Shown here: piece after piece, positions 39,253 to 47,964 of the stretch
Numbering within the stretch: position 1 is the stretch's first letter
How the letters are laid out: each line of letters begins with the position of its first letter
Origin: Gammaproteobacteria bacterium
Lineage (GTDB): Bacteria; Pseudomonadota; Gammaproteobacteria; DSM-16500
Reading direction: 5' to 3'
DNA: 64,000 nucleotides
Assembly: GCA_021324305.1 (NCBI GenBank)
Contig: JAJPJI010000037.1
Coordinates: 124,001-188,000, forward strand
Made by a program: the position numbers and the translations under genes
The notes under the pieces: model-generated
Told to the model about the DNA's origin: nothing
What the model saw: only the letters and a program-made list of their open reading frames with translations
Databases searched by the model: none

Positions 39253-39330
39253 TCAGAAATAAATACATACCAGGCATAGTCCTGGTATGCATTCGTTATC
39301 TATGCAGGAGCTTGGTAGTTAATGCATGCG

Positions 39331-40398
39331 TCATTGTCCTTTATATAAAACCAGACCGAACCGCTTGTCATAGCTTCGCTGCAAATCCGCAGAGTGATAT
39401 CGGTTTTCTGACAGATGGCATGACTCAAACTTCAGGGCCAGTGAATTCTCTGCTTTAAGCCATCCGAATAATCCCAGATTATGATAAGCAGAGTGGAATT
39501 TTTGCCGCGCCATTCTCGATAACAATATTCCATCAACGGTCACATGCTCAATTTCTTCCCGTTCACCCCCGTCTGAACACAGGACAATACTGTTATTGGC
39601 TGGTATCTGATATCCAAATGTTTCACTGCTTGCATCAACCAGCACCGGATTGAAATTATAATCAGCCGCAATTATTAAATGTTTGCTTTCCCTGTCATAG
39701 TCTTCCTTCAGTCTGACCAGGGTATTTCGGTATTCATGACCCTGGCTGGACAAATGACGTATCTCGGTTGCATGCTCATCACGACCGAATGGCAGGTGCG
39801 CCAGCATAAAATATTTTTCCTCGTCTGGTTTTTGCATACGCCACAGCATGACACGATTAACCAGCTCCTTTCTCTGCAGGTAATGAGGCAACGGGAATTC
39901 CTTGATTGCATATTTTTTGTCAGCAAGCATAAACAATCCCCATTGTGCTGCGGCATGATCTGAAACAGTAAACCCCGTGTGAAGAGCAAACTTATGCATG
40001 AACTGGTATTTAAACAGTGCTGAATGAATTTTTTTGATGTCGCCTGTACGTACCGGACCTTCGCAAAGACCAATCACATGAATTTTCGGATCGCGCAGCA
40101 CAATTTCAGCAATTACCTTCGCGACTTTTATCAGGCGCTCCTGATACTGCGCATCGTTTTCAATCAATCCAAGACCGTTATTAAATCCCGCCTTGCTGCC
40201 TCTGGACCTGATCTTTCCCTGCATCATGATATTCCAGAATAAAACGCCGTCATGAACAAGCGGATGATGGTCCGATACCTGCGCGGTGATCACATCATTG
40301 CCGCCCAAACTATGGAACAATGGCACGCTCGCGTAAGCTTCGTATTTTCTCGATTGCAGCCTTTCAGACGTATGGTCGGTTGTTCTTGTATGTGTCAT
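39331..40398 (-). CDS. EEP-fold (DNase I/sphingomyelinase-like) protein, apparently circularly permuted
   Basis: The 355-residue cytosolic protein shows motifs of the endonuclease/exonuclease/phosphatase superfamily: a Trp-Asn strand with Asn56 (LFWNIMM), Glu113 (GLCEGP), His201 (LAHLPFG), Asp246-x-Asn248 (AADYNFNP) and Asp289 (HVTVDGILLS). The final S-D-H-x-P strand normally found at the C-terminus appears instead at 42-46, directly before the first strand, and is absent from the C-terminus. This suggests a circular permutation. The substrate (nucleic acid, phosphoinositide or sphingolipid) is unknown. Its isolated position and AT-rich upstream region fit an accessory gene. Confidence 0.6.
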   Translation of the reverse strand: MTHTRTTDHTSERLQSRKYEAYASVPLFHSLGGNDVITAQVSDHHPLVHDGVLFWNIMMQGKIRSRGSKAGFNNGLGLIENDAQYQERLIKVAKVIAEIVLRDPKIHVIGLCEGPVRTGDIKKIHSALFKYQFMHKFALHTGFTVSDHAAAQWGLFMLADKKYAIKEFPLPHYLQRKELVNRVMLWRMQKPDEEKYFMLAHLPFGRDEHATEIRHLSSQGHEYRNTLVRLKEDYDRESKHLIIAADYNFNPVLVDASSETFGYQIPANNSIVLCSDGGEREEIEHVTVDGILLSRMARQKFHSAYHNLGLFGWLKAENSLALKFESCHLSENRYHSADLQRSYDKRFGLVLYKGQ

Positions 40399-40674
40399 AT
40401 CACTCTCCGATTATGTGTCGTTGGAAAGCAATATCTAAGCCCGGATTAGTTGATTAATATAATTAATTGATACTATAATTTTGATAGTTATTTGCTATAA
40501 ACTGCCTGCCATACCCTGCGCGCAGCTTTCGCGCCGCGCAAATTGGCAGAAATGAGCATCCGCAGCGCACCCAGCCGCCGGCTGCAAGAAAATAAATCAT
40601 TCCTGGAATTGACAACTTGCTGATGAACTCGTCACTATACGCTGCTTGAGAGATAATTGTTCAGGAGCAGCCAA

Positions 40675-41499
40675 ATGCAAAATATACAACCCATCATCGA
40701 ATCAGCGTTTGACGACCGCGCCAAACTGAGCCCGCAAAACGCGCCGGCAGAGATCAAGCACGCTGTTGGAGAAGCGGTTGACCTTCTCGATTCGGGCAAG
40801 GCCCGCATTGCTGAAAAAATCAATGGCGAGTGGCAGATTAACGAATGGCTCAAAAAGGCAGTCCTTCTCTATTTCCGGATTCATGACAATCAAATCGTTC
40901 ACGGTGGTTTCACCCGTCATTTTGATAAAGTGCCATTGAAATATCAGCGGCATACTCACGAAGAATTTGTCTCGGGCGGCGTGCGTGTTGTTCCGCCTGC
41001 GATTGCTCGCAAAGGCGCATACATTGCTTCAGGAACCATACTCATGCCGAGTTATGTCAACATTGGCGCCTATATCGATAGCGGCACCATGATTGATACC
41101 TGGGCAACGGTAGGCTCCTGTGCCCAGATTGGCAAGAATGTCCATATTTCCGGCGGCGCAGGAATAGGCGGCGTCCTTGAACCGCTGCAAGCCAGCCCAA
41201 CTATTATTGAAGACAATTGTTTCATTGGGGCTCGATCAGAAATTGTGGAAGGTGTCATCATTGAAGAAGGCGCAGTCGTGTCCATGGGTGTTTTCATCGG
41301 CCAAAGCACCCGCATCTATCATCGCGAAACGGGAGAAATCCTTTACGGCAGGGTTCCCGCAGGCTCTGTTGTCGTCCCGGGCAGCCTGCCAGGTCCGGAT
41401 GGAAAATACAGTCTCTACTGCGCAGTCATTGTAAAACAGGTCGATGCCAAAACACGCGCCAAGGTATCCCTGAATGAACTTTTGCGCAACATTGAATAA
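40675..41499 (+). CDS. dapD: Tetrahydrodipicolinate N-succinyltransferase
   Basis: The 274-residue trimeric enzyme of the succinylase branch of lysine/diaminopimelate synthesis has left-handed beta-helix hexapeptide repeats ([20 protein letters not shown] and [19 protein letters not shown]). I start at 40675, where AGGAG lies 8 nt upstream and the length equals E. coli DapD; an ATG 18 nt earlier is less likely. It heads an operon running to dapE and beyond. The preceding 276-nt gap holds a GC-rich segment near 40516-40585 but no gene. Confidence 0.97.
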   Translation: MQNIQPIIESAFDDRAKLSPQNAPAEIKHAVGEAVDLLDSGKARIAEKINGEWQINEWLKKAVLLYFRIHDNQIVHGGFTRHFDKVPLKYQRHTHEEFVSGGVRVVPPAIARKGAYIASGTILMPSYVNIGAYIDSGTMIDTWATVGSCAQIGKNVHISGGAGIGGVLEPLQASPTIIEDNCFIGARSEIVEGVIIEEGAVVSMGVFIGQSTRIYHRETGEILYGRVPAGSVVVPGSLPGPDGKYSLYCAVIVKQVDAKTRAKVSLNELLRNIE

Positions 41500-41514
41500 C
41501 AGGAGCAAGATGTC

Positions 41515-41919
41515 ATGAACCAAACCAGACAATTGATTCAGAATTATTATGGCGCATTTGGCAGCGGAGACACACAGGGATTACTGGATTTGCTGGACGA
41601 TAATGTCATTCATGACATCAATCAAGGCAAGCGTGAAATCGGCAGGCAGGCCTTTCAGCAATTCCTGAATCATATGAATCATTGTTATCGTGAAAAAATT
41701 TCTGACCTGATTATATTCGTCAACGACGACGGTTCGCGGGCTGCCGCTGAATTCACGGTTGACGGGATCTATATCGCGACAGACCAGGGATTCCCCGAAG
41801 CAGCCAATCAACCCTACCGGATACCGGCAGGCGCATTTTTTGAAATCAGGGAAAACAAAATCACCAGGGTGACGAATTATTATAATATCCGGGAATGGGT
41901 CAGCAAAATTTCATCATGA
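41515..41919 (+). CDS. SnoaL/NTF2-like protein
   Basis: The 134-residue cone-shaped alpha+beta fold protein matches the ketosteroid-isomerase-related/SnoaL-like pattern: LIQNYYGAFGSGDTQGLLDLLDDNVIHDINQG at the start and PAGAFFEIRENKITRVTNYYN at the end. It has AGGAG upstream and lies 15 nt after dapD. Its reaction is unknown; an isomerase or small-ligand binder is possible. Position between dapD and dapE suggests a link with the following GNAT-nitrilase pair. Confidence 0.75.
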   Translation: MNQTRQLIQNYYGAFGSGDTQGLLDLLDDNVIHDINQGKREIGRQAFQQFLNHMNHCYREKISDLIIFVNDDGSRAAAEFTVDGIYIATDQGFPEAANQPYRIPAGAFFEIRENKITRVTNYYNIREWVSKISS

Positions 41920-41940
41920 CAGCAAGACAAGGAAATGAAA

Positions 41941-42522
41941 ATGCAGGTGATCAGACTATCCGGCGATGAGATTCAAAGATATATCCCGGATTTGGCAGCG
42001 TTGAGAATAAAAATATTTCACGATTACCCTTATTTATATGAAGGCGACCTGGAATACGAAAAAAAATATTTACAGACATATACCCGCTGCCCTTACAGTG
42101 TTCTGGTGCTGGCTTTGGATGACAGCAAGGTCGTAGGCGCATCCACAGCAATTCCATTGCAATATGAAACAGAAGAAATCAGGAACCCGTTCCTTGTGGC
42201 CAACATGAACGTCGACCGGATTTTTTATTTCGGTGAATCAGTTTTACTGCATGCCTATCGCGGCCAAAAGATCGGCGAACGCTTTTTTGCTGAACGTGAA
42301 TCCGCGGCCAGGGAGCAAGGTTATTCTGTTGCTGCATTTTGTGCGGTAGAACGCCCGGCGGATCATCCGCGCAAAAGCGAAGACTGGCACCCGCTAGATG
42401 CGTTCTGGACGCGGCTCGGCTACGTCAAGCATCCGGAATTAACAACGGCTTTTAGCTGGAAAGAGATAGGCGAAGAAAAGGAAACACTCAAGCCCATGAC
42501 TTTCTGGATCAAACATCTATGA
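41941..42522 (+). CDS. GNAT-family N-acetyltransferase
   Basis: The 193-residue protein has the GNAT core: a beta strand with VLVLALDDSKVVGAST, then GESVLLHAYRGQKIGERFFAERE, the acetyl-CoA-binding segment equivalent to Q/R-x-x-G-x-G/A. I prefer the ATG at 41941 since AAGGAA is 6-7 nt upstream; 41935 is in frame too. Its stop overlaps the nitrilase start as ATGA, so translation is coupled. In other bacteria GNAT and nitrilase domains occur fused in this same order. Confidence 0.8.
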   Translation: MQVIRLSGDEIQRYIPDLAALRIKIFHDYPYLYEGDLEYEKKYLQTYTRCPYSVLVLALDDSKVVGASTAIPLQYETEEIRNPFLVANMNVDRIFYFGESVLLHAYRGQKIGERFFAERESAAREQGYSVAAFCAVERPADHPRKSEDWHPLDAFWTRLGYVKHPELTTAFSWKEIGEEKETLKPMTFWIKHL

Positions 42523-43406
42523 AATCTCAATTAAGAATCGCAGTTGCTCAGTACGAGATTGAATGTCTGCCCGGCTGGGAGGCATTCGAAGACAAAATGC
42601 TGCGTACCGTCGAGCGGGCAAAAGCAGACAATGCAGACGTGCTTGCGATCAGTGAATATGCCGGAATGGAAATCGCAAGCTGGATAAGCGGGAGCCTCCG
42701 CCAGCAATTTGAATACATCCAGTCGCGTCTGCCTGACTATCTCGCTTTGCTTTCCTCTCTTTCCAGCCAATATCAACTATATATTCAGCCAGGCACACTA
42801 CCGGTATCAGGCACTGGTCAACGTTATCGAAACCGGGCTTACTTTTTTGCCCCGGATGGAAAAACAGGTTACCAGGACAAAATTTTTCTCACTCCGTTTG
42901 AGCAGCGCACGCAGCTGCTGCAGGGTGGAACTGAACTATGCCTGTTTGATACCGCTTTCGGCAAAATCGGGATCGCCATTTGTTATGACTGTGAATTCCC
43001 AATACTTTCTGCTCAACTCGTGCATGCGGGTGCAAATCTGCTGCTAACTCCCAGCTGCACGGAAAAATTCAGCGGGTTGACACGAGTCACTATATCATCG
43101 CGAGCGCGCGCCATCGAAAACCAGTGTTACGTTGCTCAATCCTGCCTGATAGGCAAGGCAAACTGGTGTGATCTGATCGATATCAATACCGGCCAGTCAG
43201 GTATCTACTGCCCGGCAGACAGCGGTTTTCCGGAACAGGGTATCCTGGCGCAAGCTCAATTAAATACACCCATGATGATTACTGCCGACTTGTCCTGGGA
43301 CAAACTGACATTTGTCAGGAACCAGGGAGAAATGAGAAACTTTCATGACATGCAACCCAACATGGATCCCATACTTTCATCTGTCAAAATGGTGGCACTG
43401 TTATGA
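42519..43406 (+). CDS. Carbon-nitrogen hydrolase (nitrilase superfamily)
   Basis: The 295-residue cytosolic hydrolase has the Glu-Lys-Cys triad: Glu in AISEYAGME, Lys in YQDKIFLTPFE and Cys in AICYDCEFP. It probably cleaves an amide or related C-N bond. It overlaps by 4 nt both the GNAT gene before it and dapE after it (ATGA junctions), so it belongs to the dap operon and may act on an N-acylated amino acid or side product. That substrate idea is inference. Confidence 0.88.
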   Translation: MKSQLRIAVAQYEIECLPGWEAFEDKMLRTVERAKADNADVLAISEYAGMEIASWISGSLRQQFEYIQSRLPDYLALLSSLSSQYQLYIQPGTLPVSGTGQRYRNRAYFFAPDGKTGYQDKIFLTPFEQRTQLLQGGTELCLFDTAFGKIGIAICYDCEFPILSAQLVHAGANLLLTPSCTEKFSGLTRVTISSRARAIENQCYVAQSCLIGKANWCDLIDINTGQSGIYCPADSGFPEQGILAQAQLNTPMMITADLSWDKLTFVRNQGEMRNFHDMQPNMDPILSSVKMVALL

Positions 43407-44533
43407 CGCAGGATACACTGGAATTAGCCAAGGCACTGATAACCCGGCCTTCTGTCACACCCAATGATGCCGGCTGCCAGGAACTCATCAGCAAGCGCCT
43501 CACCGCCGCTGGATTTCATTGTGAATCCATGCGCTTTGGCGATGTTGACAATCTCTGGGCACGCTATGGCAGACAGGCGCCGCTGATTGTGTTTGCAGGC
43601 CATACAGATGTTGTACCAACAGGACCGGAATCAGAATGGCAGTCTCCTCCGTTTGAACCTGCCATACGCGATGGCTACCTCTACGGACGCGGCGCTGCAG
43701 ACATGAAAGGGGCGATTGCCGCCATGCTGATCGCCGCAGAAAAATTCATTCAGTCACAACCGCAATTTCACGGTTCGATCGCTTTTCTTATCACCAGCGA
43801 TGAAGAAGGGCCCGCAGTCAATGGCACAGCCAAGGTCATGGAAACGCTGCAGAAACGTGGCGAGAACATCGATTACTGCATTATTGGCGAACCCAGCAGT
43901 GACCAGACAATAGCTGACCAGATCCGTATCGGAAGACGCGGATCCCTGCACGGCAGGCTGCGCATTCATGGCAAACAAGGCCACGTGGCGCATCCGCACC
44001 TCGCCATCAATCCGATACACACAAGCGTTTTGGCACTGCATGAGCTCGCCTCAGCTGAATGGGACAAAGGGAATGAGTACTACCCGCCTACGACCTTCCA
44101 GATTTCCAACCTCCATAGCGGAACGGGCGCAGCGAATGTTATTCCGGGACATCTGGATGCATTGTTTAATTTCCGCTTCTCTACAGCCGTCACAATCGTG
44201 GAATTACAACAACGCAGTGAAGCTATTCTCAAAAAATACGGATTGAAATATGATGTTGACTGGCAAATCGGCGCAGAGCCATTCCTCACCAAAAAGGGAA
44301 ATTTGATTGCAGCCGTCGAGGATGCGGTCAGGAACATCACCGGCCGTTCCACAAGATTATCAACTGGCGGCGGCACATCGGATGGGCGGTTTATCGCCCC
44401 AACGGGCACGGAAGTCGTGGAACTCGGCACTTTAAATGCAACAGCACATCACATAAACGAATGCGTCAAAACCGAGGATTTGCATACGCTGGAAATAATA
44501 TATAATAAAATCCTACATACTATTTTCAGATAA
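43403..44533 (+). CDS. dapE: Succinyl-diaminopimelate desuccinylase
   Basis: The 376-residue M20-family di-zinc enzyme removes succinate from N-succinyl-LL-DAP. Metal-site motifs are FAGHTDVVPTG, YGRGAADMKG and SDEEGPAVNGT, and the dimerisation-domain HGKQGHVAHPH and C-terminal GGTSDGRFI segments are present. It starts in an ATGA overlap with the nitrilase gene and ends 5 nt before an ankyrin gene. Confidence 0.97.
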   Translation: MTQDTLELAKALITRPSVTPNDAGCQELISKRLTAAGFHCESMRFGDVDNLWARYGRQAPLIVFAGHTDVVPTGPESEWQSPPFEPAIRDGYLYGRGAADMKGAIAAMLIAAEKFIQSQPQFHGSIAFLITSDEEGPAVNGTAKVMETLQKRGENIDYCIIGEPSSDQTIADQIRIGRRGSLHGRLRIHGKQGHVAHPHLAINPIHTSVLALHELASAEWDKGNEYYPPTTFQISNLHSGTGAANVIPGHLDALFNFRFSTAVTIVELQQRSEAILKKYGLKYDVDWQIGAEPFLTKKGNLIAAVEDAVRNITGRSTRLSTGGGTSDGRFIAPTGTEVVELGTLNATAHHINECVKTEDLHTLEIIYNKILHTIFR

Positions 44534-44538
44534 CCGAC

Positions 44539-45981
44539 ATGCTGCGAGCAAGACTGGAAAGATATCATGGACAGGATTATTTCGTATCCGCCATGCAAGA
44601 ATTGGGATACAAGACTTCCAAAGGCATGTGCGCGGGCCTTGCACAAATGGCCATCCAGGCATTTCTGGTTGACGAACTTGACACCTTCAACGAGCGTATT
44701 GTTTATATACACGATACCTGGAAAAAAATTGCCGCCCTGAAACAGGATAAAAGCATTACCAACCTGGCTGCCAACTCAGATTACCAGAGACTGATGGGGA
44801 ATTTGCGAAGAATCGATTGTCTCGCCTTTTTTGACGGAATCGAGTTATACCAGAAACCCGATGAAAACACTGAATTTCTCGGCAGGCATCTATCCCAATA
44901 TAAACCAGCCGAAATTTCCATTACCGCACGCAGCCGAAAGCTGTCCGCAAAAGGCGGTCTGTATCAGCTTGAACATTTTCTCACTTATTACACGGCAGAA
45001 GAACTGGCAGGCTTTTTTTCTCTCCTGGAAAAGCATGCAGGCAATGAAAAAATTGCCATGAGTTTTAGCAGCAACAATCACAGAATCAGTGTCTGCTATA
45101 ACGGTCGCACAAAAAAATGGATACTCATCGATGCTAATCAGCTGCCTGCACACGAAGTGGCATTAAAAGACCTGACTGAGCGGGTATTTGCTGCTTATAC
45201 ATTCAATGGTGAAGCATTTGATTCTACCGCCATCTCAACCCGCATCTACTCGACCGGAAATAGCCGCAGCAATGTCAACCAGATGCTTTCCGCTCTCAAG
45301 TCCGATCCTGAATTCCAGAATCTTCTTACCATTACACCATCTAAAGCCTCGCACCGAACCAAAGACAAATCCAGCCTGCTGCATTTGGCCGCGCGCTATG
45401 GTCACGCAGAGTCGGCAGATACCATTCTGGATATAATTGAATTCAATCCAAATGATAAAAAGGATTCCGAGGAAACACCCTTGTTTATAGCCGCATACCA
45501 TGGCCATTTTGATACGGCAAAAAGACTGCTCGAAAACGATTCAACACAGGTGGATCTGGCAAACGATGAAATGGAAACCCCTCTGTATGTCGCCGCGAAG
45601 AATGGCGACAAAAAAATGGTTGAATTATTGCTCAGGCATTATTCTGATCCCCACCTGACTTCCAAGGCCAAGTCATCAGCCGTCACCATTGCCGCGGAAA
45701 AGGGGCATTTACACATTCTCAAACTGTTTTCGCATTACGAAGTCAATCTTTTCAAATCGGATGCCGCCGGCAAAACCCCGCTTGATTACGCCAGAGAACA
45801 CCGCCACCAGGACAGTATCAATTTCCTGGAGCAGGAATTGAGACTTGCTTATAAAGACAAACCAGCAACAACTGCTCCGCTCAGAAAACACTCCCTCTTT
45901 GCAAGCTCCATGTCCCATGAAAGAAAGCCAGATCTGCAGTCACAGAACGCCAGAAAGCGTCAAAAAACTTCGCGCCAATAA
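44539..45981 (+). CDS. Ankyrin-repeat protein with papain/YopT-like N-terminal domain
   Basis: The 480-residue protein has four or so ankyrin repeats at about 275-433 (LLHLAARYGHAESADTIL, TPLFIAAYHGHFDTAKRLL, TPLYVAAKNGDKKMVELLL). The N-terminal 270 residues have spaced Cys31 (KGMCAGLAQMAIQAFL), His181 (NNHRISVCY) and Asp198 (WILIDANQ), the order and context of a papain-like (C58/YopT-type) Cys-His-Asp triad. The C-terminus ends in a basic cluster (ARKRQKTSRQ) that could be a nuclear localisation signal. No signal peptide is seen. It starts 5 nt after dapE, so it is probably carried on the dap mRNA. Protease activity and export are inference. Confidence 0.8.
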   Translation: MLRARLERYHGQDYFVSAMQELGYKTSKGMCAGLAQMAIQAFLVDELDTFNERIVYIHDTWKKIAALKQDKSITNLAANSDYQRLMGNLRRIDCLAFFDGIELYQKPDENTEFLGRHLSQYKPAEISITARSRKLSAKGGLYQLEHFLTYYTAEELAGFFSLLEKHAGNEKIAMSFSSNNHRISVCYNGRTKKWILIDANQLPAHEVALKDLTERVFAAYTFNGEAFDSTAISTRIYSTGNSRSNVNQMLSALKSDPEFQNLLTITPSKASHRTKDKSSLLHLAARYGHAESADTILDIIEFNPNDKKDSEETPLFIAAYHGHFDTAKRLLENDSTQVDLANDEMETPLYVAAKNGDKKMVELLLRHYSDPHLTSKAKSSAVTIAAEKGHLHILKLFSHYEVNLFKSDAAGKTPLDYAREHRHQDSINFLEQELRLAYKDKPATTAPLRKHSLFASSMSHERKPDLQSQNARKRQKTSRQ

Positions 45982-46038
45982 TCTACACATTCTAATTGCA
46001 CAAAAGCGCATTCTGGTTTAACCTTACGCGCTGCTAAT

Positions 46039-46127
46039 GGAGAGATGTCCGAGCGGTCGAAGGAGCACGCCTGGAAAGCGTGTATACGTTTAACGACGTA
46101 TCGAGGGTTCGAATCCCTCTCTCTCCG
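46039..46127 (+). tRNA. tRNA-Ser (anticodon GGA)
   Basis: GGAGAGA (46039-46045) pairs with TCTCTCC (46120-46126), followed by the discriminator G at 46127. The D-loop region GAGCGGTCGAAGGAGC, an anticodon loop CTGGAAA giving GGA, a long variable arm and a T-arm GAGGG-TTCGAAT-CCCTC are all present, as expected for a class II serine tRNA. The 3' CCA is not encoded (GAT follows). It lies just upstream of the SRP RNA and dnaX, a conserved gammaproteobacterial arrangement. Confidence 0.95.
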
Positions 46128-46154
46128 GATGAAAGTTCCCAATGGTATTGAATT

Positions 46155-46272
46155 TATAGTAGCGAGTATTGGTCCCTTCGCGACGACAGGCTGTGAACCC
46201 CGCCAGGTCCGGAAGGAAGCAACGGTAGCAGCTGATGCGGGCGCCGAAGTGCGGCTGATGCTCGCTACTATA
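46155..46272 (+). ncRNA. ffs: Signal recognition particle 4.5S RNA
   Basis: The conserved Ffh-binding core (CAGGTCCGGAAGGAAGCA, 46204-46221, then ACGGTAGCAG) is present. The ends TATAGTAGCGAG (46155-46166) and CTCGCTACTATA (46261-46272) close the long hairpin, so the mature RNA is about 110 nt. With Ffh it forms the SRP that targets membrane proteins. Its place before dnaX matches other gammaproteobacteria. Confidence 0.96.
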
Positions 46273-46292
46273 AGTTTAAACCTGCCCCCCTT

Positions 46293-46329
46293 GAACTGAT
46301 TGAGAAAACACTCACACATCGTTATTCTT
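46293..46329 (+). promoter_or_regulatory. dnaX promoter module shared with the fixJ-like gene
   Basis: A -35 TTGAGA (46300-46305) and -10 TATTCT (46323-46328) are spaced 17 bp, with the start point expected about 35 nt before dnaX. The 16-bp block GAACTGATTGAGAAAA and the 14-bp block ACATCGTTATTCTT, 7 bp apart, recur identically at 60152-60188. Confidence 0.6.
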
Positions 46330-46368
46330 ATTCCTGGCAATAAACATTAATATTTCATAAGGCCTGAT

Positions 46369-47961
46369 ATGAGTTATCAAGTATTAGCCCGCAAATGGCG
46401 CCCGCGCAGCTTTAAAGACATGGTAGGACAAGAACACATTCTGCGTATGCTCGCCAATGCGCTTGAACAACAACGTATTCATCATGCTTATTTATTCACC
46501 GGCACACGCGGCGTTGGCAAAACCACGCTGGCTCGCATTCTGGCCAAATGCCTGAATTGCGATACCGGCATCACCGCCGCACCCTGCGGCACATGCAAGA
46601 CATGCACAGCCATCGATGCCGGCCAGTTTCTGGATTTATTCGAAGTCGATGCTGCCTCACGCACCAAAGTCGAGGATACGCGTGAATTGCTTGACAATGT
46701 ACTCTATCCGCCAACTCAAGGTCGCTATAAAGTCTACCTGATCGATGAAGTGCACATGCTTTCGAACCACAGTTTCAACGCCTTGCTCAAAACCCTGGAA
46801 GAACCCCCGGAACATGTCAAATTCCTGTTGGCGACAACTGATCCCAAGCGCCTGCCAGTGACCGTGCTTTCTCGCTGCCTGCAATTTCATTTAAAACGTA
46901 TCACACCCGAACAAATCGCGAAACACTTACAGCATATTTGCGCCAGTGAAAACATAAGCCATGAACCACCAGCCTTGGATAAGCTCGCAAAAGCCGCCGA
47001 TGGCAGCATGCGCGATGCGCTCAGCCTGCTTGACCAGGCTATTGCGTATGGCCATGGCACCGTGAACAAATCCGATGTCAACGCCATGCTGGGCAGCATG
47101 GCACAGGATGATCTGGTACCACTGCTGGAAGCACTTGCTGCTCAAAATGGCTCCCTGCTCTTTACCATTATTAATCAGCTTGCGGAACGCGCGCCTGACT
47201 TTCAGCAAATACTGGATGAACTCATCAGTGTGTTCCACAAACTGGCCATCGCCCAGCTTGTCCCAGGCGCAACGCACGTGGAAAACGTGATGACATCCCT
47301 TGCTTCCCGATTTGCCCCGGAAGATGTCCAGCTTTATTATCAAATTGCGTTGCTGGGCAAACGCGATCTGTCCATTTCCCCTTCTCCGCAACAGGGCTTT
47401 GAAATGACGATGTTGCGCATGCTGGCATTCAAACCCGGTGCACCTGTCAAGACGGCAGCGAACCCTGCCGTGCCTGCCGCGACTGTAAAACAACCCGCTG
47501 AAACGGCAAGCACTGCTTCCGGCACCGCAAGCACGGAATCAGCCGCTGTGAAACAAGCGGAGCCAGTTTCCGAGCCCACGACCATCACCGGGCTTGCAGA
47601 GTGGCACGATATGCTGCCGAAACTTGAATTAACGGGCATGGCAAGAACGTTGGCAGCCAATTGTACGCTGGAAAAAATCACCGGAAACAAAGTGGAACTT
47701 GCCCTCTCCGCCAATCATCAGCCACTGTTAAGCCAGAAACTGAAAGACCGGATTACAGAGGCATTAAGCCGCCTTCTCAAGCAGAACTTACAACTCGAGA
47801 TCCGCATTACCACTGCTGACCTCATGACACCGATCAAACAGCAGCAGTCCGAACATGAACAACGCCTGGCAGAGGCAAGACAAACCATCCTGGCAGACCC
47901 CAAGGTTAAAAAGTTCATCGACATGTATGATGCGACGGTTGAGGTTTCACTAATAAGCTAA
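46369..47961 (+). CDS. dnaX: DNA polymerase III subunit tau/gamma
   Basis: This 530-residue clamp-loader ATPase has Walker A GTRGVGKTTLAR, a zinc-binding set of cysteines (CLNCDTGITAAPCGTCKTC), Walker B VYLIDEVHML and the sensor LLATTDPKRLP. Domain III ends near residue 365, followed by an Ala/Pro/Thr-rich linker and a tau C-terminal domain of about 130 residues, shorter than in E. coli (643 aa). I did not see an E. coli-type A-AAA-AAG frameshift site. ybaB and recR follow after an inserted radical SAM gene. Confidence 0.95.
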   Translation: MSYQVLARKWRPRSFKDMVGQEHILRMLANALEQQRIHHAYLFTGTRGVGKTTLARILAKCLNCDTGITAAPCGTCKTCTAIDAGQFLDLFEVDAASRTKVEDTRELLDNVLYPPTQGRYKVYLIDEVHMLSNHSFNALLKTLEEPPEHVKFLLATTDPKRLPVTVLSRCLQFHLKRITPEQIAKHLQHICASENISHEPPALDKLAKAADGSMRDALSLLDQAIAYGHGTVNKSDVNAMLGSMAQDDLVPLLEALAAQNGSLLFTIINQLAERAPDFQQILDELISVFHKLAIAQLVPGATHVENVMTSLASRFAPEDVQLYYQIALLGKRDLSISPSPQQGFEMTMLRMLAFKPGAPVKTAANPAVPAATVKQPAETASTASGTASTESAAVKQAEPVSEPTTITGLAEWHDMLPKLELTGMARTLAANCTLEKITGNKVELALSANHQPLLSQKLKDRITEALSRLLKQNLQLEIRITTADLMTPIKQQQSEHEQRLAEARQTILADPKVKKFIDMYDATVEVSLIS

Positions 47962-47964
47962 TGT

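Noticed and set aside
46927..47493. 188-codon frame antisense to dnaX
   Set aside because: It is a shadow of dnaX with Gly/Arg/His-rich random composition.
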